From Bacillus pseudomycoides (GTDB lineage Bacteria; Bacillota; Bacilli; Bacillales; Bacillaceae_G): 64,000 nt of DNA. A program made the translations under genes and the position numbers. Of this stretch, positions 59,537 through 64,000 are shown piece after piece; the stretch's first letter is position 1; each line of letters opens with the position of its first letter. The stretch covers positions 1-64,000 of the forward strand of contig NZ_NUQE01000088.1 in NCBI RefSeq assembly GCF_002582035.1. Direction: 5' to 3'. The notes under the pieces were generated by a model. That model worked only from the letters and a program-made list of their open reading frames with translations, had not been told where the DNA came from and ran no database searches.

Positions 59537-60199
59537 TTATCGTACTGATGATATATATCGGTTATATAAGTTAGAACATTCTTTCATACAATCCCAATAT
59601 ATATTTCTGATTTCCTCATTCGGACATAATTTTAGATAACCTTCACTTTCTAATATAAAAATAAGAGGCTTCATTTCATAATAATTTTCCTCTTGTGTTA
59701 AAAGTTTTTTATAGCCTTCCAATATTTTAATATAATCGTTATCTATCAAACGATAGTTACATTTTGCTAACTCCAAATAATAAAAACTGTTTATTTCCCC
59801 TGACATATATTTAGAAAGAGATTTTTCGTCATTTCCTAAATAGGTAAGACTTGCTTGAGAGTAGTAATGATATCTACCATCTGCATAAAACCTTTTGAAA
59901 ATACAGAATTTATGCCACTTTATTACTTCTTCATAACGAAATCCTAATGCGTTATAGCCATTTGAAATCATTACAGGTTTACGTTTCAAAACATAATCGA
60001 AAATGGCAACATTCAATTTACTTATATCAAGATGGGTAATCGAAGCCCAACAAATATAATTGTTATCCAATCTCCCTATAATACACACTTCTTTATCAGG
60101 GCTAACATAAATATCAAAAGAAACTTCTTTATCATCTATTTTATAATTAGGTTTAATACAATTATTTTGATTAACTAAATTATATTCTTCCATATCCAA
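59537..60199 (-). CDS. Unrecognised 220-residue protein at the head of the array
   Basis: Starts at TTG with GGAAGG nine bases before (an ATG two codons later is the alternative). VSFDIYVSPDKEVCIIGRLD, NNYICWASITHLDISKLN, AIFDYVLKRKPVMISNGYNA and LIFILESEGYLKLCPNEEIR are its landmarks. Rich in Tyr and Cys, no membrane segment, no signal peptide. No family is recognised. Position and strand suggest it belongs to the immunity array. Confidence 0.62.
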   Translation of the reverse strand: MDMEEYNLVNQNNCIKPNYKIDDKEVSFDIYVSPDKEVCIIGRLDNNYICWASITHLDISKLNVAIFDYVLKRKPVMISNGYNALGFRYEEVIKWHKFCIFKRFYADGRYHYYSQASLTYLGNDEKSLSKYMSGEINSFYYLELAKCNYRLIDNDYIKILEGYKKLLTQEENYYEMKPLIFILESEGYLKLCPNEEIRNIYWDCMKECSNLYNRYISSVR

Positions 60200-60355
60200 T
60201 ATCTAAACCTTCCTTCGATTTAATCAATACCAAAATTGATTATTAACAATATCTGTATCTTAAACTCTAACATAAATAGAGGTAAATTCGGACTGTTCTA
60301 CCATTTATCTTCTTTAACTAAATCCGTTAGTACAAGAAAAAAAACAAAAATCTCT

Positions 60356-60919
60356 TCATTTACTAAATATTATTGGCATATCATCAATACATCTCTTCCA
60401 AATCATATGATCACACCCGTCACCCCAATAATCCTTCAGTAAATAATCAGGTTCTCCAAATTTCTTCTTCCATATCTTCTGTGCATTTGTATATCCACTA
60501 TCCAAACAAAATTCTTTAATCCCCCTATTCAACAAGGTGAGAAACATTACATTTAAAAGCAATGTTCCTATACCATGCCTTTGATATTCTGGAAGTACAA
60601 ATACAGTTCCTACCTCGTATAAATCTCTCAATGCTCCATTTGTGCAAATGTTAATCAGTTCACTAGCTAGACCATATTCAATCGTACCGATAACTTTATT
60701 ACAACTTTTATCTACAGCTATTAAAAAGTATCGATTTCTCCCACTGCTATCAAAGTCACATTTCAAGTATTGTTTCTTATTTTCAATTTCCTTTTCTATA
60801 TCATCTAGCAAATCCGATAAACCTTCTCTAGCAAACGTATCCTTAATGGTTATACTAAAAAATTGATTTAGCTCTTCAATGTCCTCAATTCGTGGGCTTC
60901 TTATTTCAGCGTTATACAT
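60356..60919 (-). CDS. GNAT-family N-acetyltransferase
   Basis: 187 residues with a TTAGGAGTG site. The acetyl-CoA motif is VGTVFVLPEYQRHGIGTLLL (R/Q-x2-G-x-G as RHGIGT), followed by the LNRGIKEFCLDSGYTNAQKI helix and strand. The C-terminus ends CDHMIWKRCIDDM. It transfers an acetyl group to an unknown amine. It stands at the upstream end of the array, and may be the first gene of it or an unrelated neighbour. Confidence 0.88.
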   Translation of the reverse strand: MYNAEIRSPRIEDIEELNQFFSITIKDTFAREGLSDLLDDIEKEIENKKQYLKCDFDSSGRNRYFLIAVDKSCNKVIGTIEYGLASELINICTNGALRDLYEVGTVFVLPEYQRHGIGTLLLNVMFLTLLNRGIKEFCLDSGYTNAQKIWKKKFGEPDYLLKDYWGDGCDHMIWKRCIDDMPIIFSK

Positions 60920-60935
60920 CTAAAATCACTCCTAA

Positions 60936-61400
60936 CAGAATATTTACATGTATGAGGTCTATTACATGTTCTAGTATATTTTAAATATTTAATTTCCATT
61001 TCTATTTTAGGGAAACAAAATTTATAATTTCATTCATTTAATATAAGCTTTTTTATAAAGTGAAACTTCCATCAGTGGGGGTTTTCTTCATCCCCCAACT
61101 ATCTTCTTTGCTTCCGTTGAATTTTGAGACGGGGATTTTATTGTCTGTTAATGCGGTATATAAAATATTTAATTTATTACGGTACATGAAATTTTATAAT
61201 CATACATTTTTTAAAAATATAAATCTAAAAATAAGTAGAAAAAGTGAAATACTGTTTTCACTTTTTCTTGAGGAATAAGTTCAATTCTTTTTTTTCGAAA
61301 ATTGTAAATCAATAAACTCTAACATATAACAAAAACGCTATTCTTATAAAACGCCCCACATTAACGTATTCATTTAAAATAGAGCATTTTCATAAAAGAA
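60936..61400 (+). repeat. Interspersed repeat, copy 3, in a gene-free stretch
   Basis: AAAGTGAAACTTCCATCAGT (61057) continues GGGGGTTTTCTTCATCCCCC, then CTATCTTCTTTGCTTCCGTT and TTTGAGACGGGGATTTTATT (to about 61150). It is the best preserved of the three copies (others at 18541-18610 and 25305-25425). The rest of this 465-bp stretch shows nothing. The repeat marks the boundary between the immunity array and ordinary chromosomal genes. Confidence 0.6.
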
Positions 61401-61901
61401 TCACACTTTATGCAGCTGCGATTCTTTATAATGTTTTTCTACTCTATTTAAAGTAACATCCCGCTCTTTGTCCCATACAGAATGCCATTCAAAGGTTCCC
61501 GCTTCAAAGAATAGCGGAAACCTTTTTCTAAACCAATCTTGCATCGGTAATTTTAGCGCCTCCTTTATATCCACCCATACTAGTTCTCCTTCTGGTGGAT
61601 TTTCAAGTAGTTGTCCTTCAAAAGATGTTGCCAAATAATTAAACACCATATATCTTAACTTCGTGTTTGGCTCACAAAACTCGGCGATCCCCTTAAAGAT
61701 GATGTCTTTTACTATTAAGCCTGTTTCTTCACGTACTTCTCGGATCGCTCCGTCTACAATACTTTCTGGAAAGTCGACTTTTCCGCCAGGAGCAATATAC
61801 CCTGGAAAGCCTAATCGATCTGGACGATTAATAAGTAATACTTTGTCCCCATCTTGCACCATACACATCGTTAACATTTTACATTCAAAATTACTCATCA
61901 A
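61401..61901 (-). CDS. NUDIX hydrolase
   Basis: 166 residues. The Nudix box is complete: GGKVDFPESIVDGAIREVRE followed by ETGL (about residues 38-61). The start MMSNFECKMLTMCMVQDGDK and a VWVDIKEALKLPMQDWFRK end are typical of the MutT/8-oxo-dGTPase-like group in Bacillus. It hydrolyses a nucleoside diphosphate linked to another moiety; the substrate is not predictable. It follows the methyltransferase gene in the same direction. Confidence 0.88.
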   Translation of the reverse strand: MMSNFECKMLTMCMVQDGDKVLLINRPDRLGFPGYIAPGGKVDFPESIVDGAIREVREETGLIVKDIIFKGIAEFCEPNTKLRYMVFNYLATSFEGQLLENPPEGELVWVDIKEALKLPMQDWFRKRFPLFFEAGTFEWHSVWDKERDVTLNRVEKHYKESQLHKV

Positions 61902-61958
61902 AAACTTCCTCTCTTGTGTAAATACGTTGTTGAAAAATGTATTTTAAGAAATCCCTTA

Positions 61959-62747
61959 TCATTTTTTTCGCGCTAAATATAATGCAACAAACTGTGGTTT
62001 TTCAATTATGCCACCATATTTTTCAATCACATTTCGAATACTACTAAACAATTTTTCTTTTATCTCTTGTTGAAGCAAGCGATGTGCAGATTGTGTATGT
62101 AATAGTGCAATATAATCATCACTTGTATATGTATCAGTCCACGTATATGTTTTAACGATTAAATCTTGGAACAAATTATGCTGCATTGTAAGACTTTTTC
62201 GTTCTTCAATTAGTTCTTCTGGCGTTGTTAACTTGTTAGGGTGTAAATGCGGTGCATATTTTTCATAGCAAGCTCCAATCTCTCGAAAAACATCTGTATC
62301 AGGTTGTATGTGATATATCCAGAAAAATGCCATCGTTCCATTTTCCCGCAGTATATTTGCTACTTTCGGATAGCCGATATCTGGATGAATGAAATGAAAC
62401 GCAGTTGCGGAGAATGCAAGCGAATATTCATGATGCTGCGGAGTCCATTCTTCAAAAGCGCTTCGATACACTTGGACGTCTTTTTCACATTTGAATTTAT
62501 CAGCTGTAAATTGAGCTAGTTGCTCTCCAAGCTCAACACAATCAATACACTTATATCCTAGTTGAACAAACCCTTCTGTCCCTTTTCCTGTACCGCAGCC
62601 AACTTCAAGAATGGGAGAATCAATTTCAATTTTCGAATAATTAATAATATCAGCAAATAGTTCTCCTGGATAGGTTGGCCGTATTTTTTCATATTCGTAG
62701 ACAATAGCATCGAAGGTATATTTTCTTTCTTCTAAATGGTGATTCAT
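61959..62747 (-). CDS. Class I SAM-dependent methyltransferase
   Basis: The start is set at ATG 62747 (MNHHLEERKYTFDAIVYEYE) behind GGGGGATGAAGAG; 262 residues. The SAM motif I is SPILEVGCGTGKGTEGFVQL (about residues 43-60), motif II-like IDCVELGEQLAQFT, and the post-motif SLAFSATAFHFIHPDIGYPK. The architecture matches small-molecule methyltransferases of the UbiE/trans-aconitate type. The substrate is unknown. Confidence 0.87.
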   Translation of the reverse strand: MNHHLEERKYTFDAIVYEYEKIRPTYPGELFADIINYSKIEIDSPILEVGCGTGKGTEGFVQLGYKCIDCVELGEQLAQFTADKFKCEKDVQVYRSAFEEWTPQHHEYSLAFSATAFHFIHPDIGYPKVANILRENGTMAFFWIYHIQPDTDVFREIGACYEKYAPHLHPNKLTTPEELIEERKSLTMQHNLFQDLIVKTYTWTDTYTSDDYIALLHTQSAHRLLQQEIKEKLFSSIRNVIEKYGGIIEKPQFVALYLARKK

Positions 62748-62929
62748 CTCTTCATCCCCCATTACTTTTTTGCCTTGAACAATTCAATTTTCCATATAGT
62801 CTCATCTGCAATTGTACCAATATTAGAATGAAAATTCGTTATTTTTATTCTCTCATATTATGATAATATTTTTCTACAAAGTAGTGTATATGATGAAATT
62901 AGCAGCTTATCAGCGAGATATTTATCGTT

Positions 62930-62976
62930 AAACAGAAAAACCTGCCGAATTCGATTCGTGGCAGGTTTTTCTGTTT
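62930..62976. terminator. Terminator after the M1 metallopeptidase gene
   Basis: AAACAGAAAAACCTGCC-N13-GGCAGGTTTTTCTGTTT is a perfect 17-bp stem that overlaps the last two bases of the coding region. Its A- and T-rich arms allow function in both directions. Confidence 0.8.
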
Positions 62977-64000
62977 ATTCTTGGTCAGAAACAAATACCC
63001 TATGAGACGCAAAGAAATTTGTCAAATCTCTTCCGGTTGATTTCTCCATAATTTGAATAAAGTCTTTTGTCGTACTCACACCAAATTTCTTTTCGTTAAA
63101 GTAATCTTTCATCGCCTTGTAAAAAGCTTCATCGCCAAGTTCAAGACGAAGATCATTAACTGTTCTTGAACCGTAACCATAAATCATACTATAATATGCT
63201 CCAATCCCGCCTTCTGCAGCACGTTCAGCAAATGTTGAAACAGGATATGAAATATGATAATCTCCGACAGGTTCCGCTTTTAGTTGATCAAGTTCATTAC
63301 TATAGAGCGCAGCTGCAAAACTAGCAAATGATTCATCAAGCCACGGTTCATCGTGCTCGTTATTTCCAATAATGCCGTAAAACCATTGATGCCCGATTTC
63401 ATGTGCAGTAACATGTTTGACCCATTCTTGAGAAGGATTGCCAGCGATACTAATCATCGTTAATTGCGGATATTCCATTCCGCCAAACCAGCCTTCCATG
63501 CCAACGATATCTAGTTCTGGCCATGGATACTCTCCAAAGCGGTCACTATACAGCTTGATGCTCTCAATTCCTGCCTCAACCATAGAATCAGCATATTTTT
63601 CCTGTTCATCTGTATAATACACATTAATATTTACATTTTTTACTTTAGCTTGTTTTACTTTGTAAGTCGTGTCCATTTCTACTGCAAAATCGCGAACTTG
63701 TTTAGCTTTATAATGATGCGTTGTAAAATTTCCTGAAACAAATGGTTGTCCCACTTCCGTTCCTGTCGTTGCAATGACCTGGGCTTTATCAGTCGTAAGT
63801 GTTACATCAAAATCTCCAGTTAAAGAATAAAAAGATTCTCCATATGGAAAATAAGCATCTACATTCCAGCCCTCTTTATCGTAAACTGCCAGAATAGGAA
63901 ACCAGTTTCCAAGCGAAACAGTATTTTTATTCCAACCAAAACGATCTTGTTGTTCCGGTACATGAACTACAAAATCCATCGAAACAGTAGATTTTTGATT
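62975..64000 (-). CDS. M1-family metallopeptidase, partial
   Basis: Only the C-terminal 341 residues lie in the window; the frame is open through position 64000. The catalytic centre is intact: GGMEYPQLTMISIAG (the GAMEN-like exopeptidase motif), TAHEIGHQWFYGIIGNNEHD with HExxH, and PWLDESFASFAA with the third zinc ligand Glu. It is a zinc aminopeptidase-like enzyme. The full protein is probably near 500 residues or more with an N-terminal export signal, as in Bacillus lipoprotein M1 members, but this part is not visible. Confidence 0.9.
   Translation of the reverse strand, partial: NQKSTVSMDFVVHVPEQQDRFGWNKNTVSLGNWFPILAVYDKEGWNVDAYFPYGESFYSLTGDFDVTLTTDKAQVIATTGTEVGQPFVSGNFTTHHYKAKQVRDFAVEMDTTYKVKQAKVKNVNINVYYTDEQEKYADSMVEAGIESIKLYSDRFGEYPWPELDIVGMEGWFGGMEYPQLTMISIAGNPSQEWVKHVTAHEIGHQWFYGIIGNNEHDEPWLDESFASFAAALYSNELDQLKAEPVGDYHISYPVSTFAERAAEGGIGAYYSMIYGYGSRTVNDLRLELGDEAFYKAMKDYFNEKKFGVSTTKDFIQIMEKSTGRDLTNFFASHRVFVSDQE

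Noticed and set aside
45470-60920. A prophage or antiphage defence island
   Set aside because: No integrase, capsid, tail, restriction, TIR, CBASS or similar genes occur; the recognisable families are toxin-immunity types.

Overview
The window looks like chromosomal DNA of a Bacillus cereus group bacterium. It is AT-rich, with strong GGAGG-type ribosome binding sites, frequent TTG and GTG starts, a PhaR/PhaC polyester synthase pair of the Bacillus type, B. cereus-style dispersed repeats and many Bacillus-type immunity families. No rRNA, tRNA or CRISPR array was seen. All names come from reading the translated sequence; no database search was run.

Layout. (1) 0.1-4 kb: an ECF sigma factor with its overlapping DUF4179 anti-sigma-like partner, a SpoIIM-family membrane protein preceded by a 43-residue membrane peptide, and an unknown membrane protein. 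(2) 4.5-11.1 kb: a divergent heavy-metal locus. One arm is czcO, a 52-residue peptide and czcD. The other is a CmtR-like ArsR regulator and a CadA-type P1B ATPase with a very cysteine-rich N-terminus, followed by a Sco1-type protein and a PCYCGC lipoprotein. Clear palindromic operators lie between the arms. (3) 11.3-15.8 kb: an altered abrB copy, an RraA-like protein, a frameshifted HTH gene, a MocR regulator divergent from an EamA exporter, and a small CxxC protein. (4) 16-18.5 kb: phaC, phaR and an SDR. (5) 18.6-35.4 kb: an accessory metabolic island with a LysR regulator, a DAD-like cupin, SDRs, three TauD/TfdA-type dioxygenases, two near-identical MFS transporters, an acyl-CoA ligase, a MaoC-like protein and two alpha/beta hydrolases. 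It has clearly been duplicated in blocks. Each divergent 'enzyme / LysR' block keeps at most one intact member, and repeated AT-rich promoter modules sit upstream of many genes. A decayed Tn3 transposase closes one copy. (6) 35.7-39.8 kb: a MazG-like gene, an IS-like element carrying an intact IscB RNA-guided nuclease and its presumptive omega-RNA next to a truncated M3 oligopeptidase gene, and murB. (7) 40-45.2 kb: insertion-sequence debris, a secreted GW-repeat C39-like peptidase, a DUF3221 protein and a nucleoside phosphorylase-family protein. (8) 45.5-60.9 kb: at least 20 consecutive same-strand genes, most of them recognisable polymorphic-toxin immunity families (SUKH/SMI1, SUKH-4, Syd, Imm3, Imm6, Imm22, Imm33-like, Imm47-like, SUFU, DUF4261), with no toxin gene in sight. 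(9) 61.4-64 kb: a NUDIX hydrolase, a methyltransferase and an M1 metallopeptidase cut by the window end.

The best candidates for something new are the orphan immunity bank (with two copies of an unrecognised 115-residue family), the IscB/omega-RNA element whose guide can be predicted from its flank, and the duplicated dioxygenase island with its repeated promoter modules and complementary gene decay.
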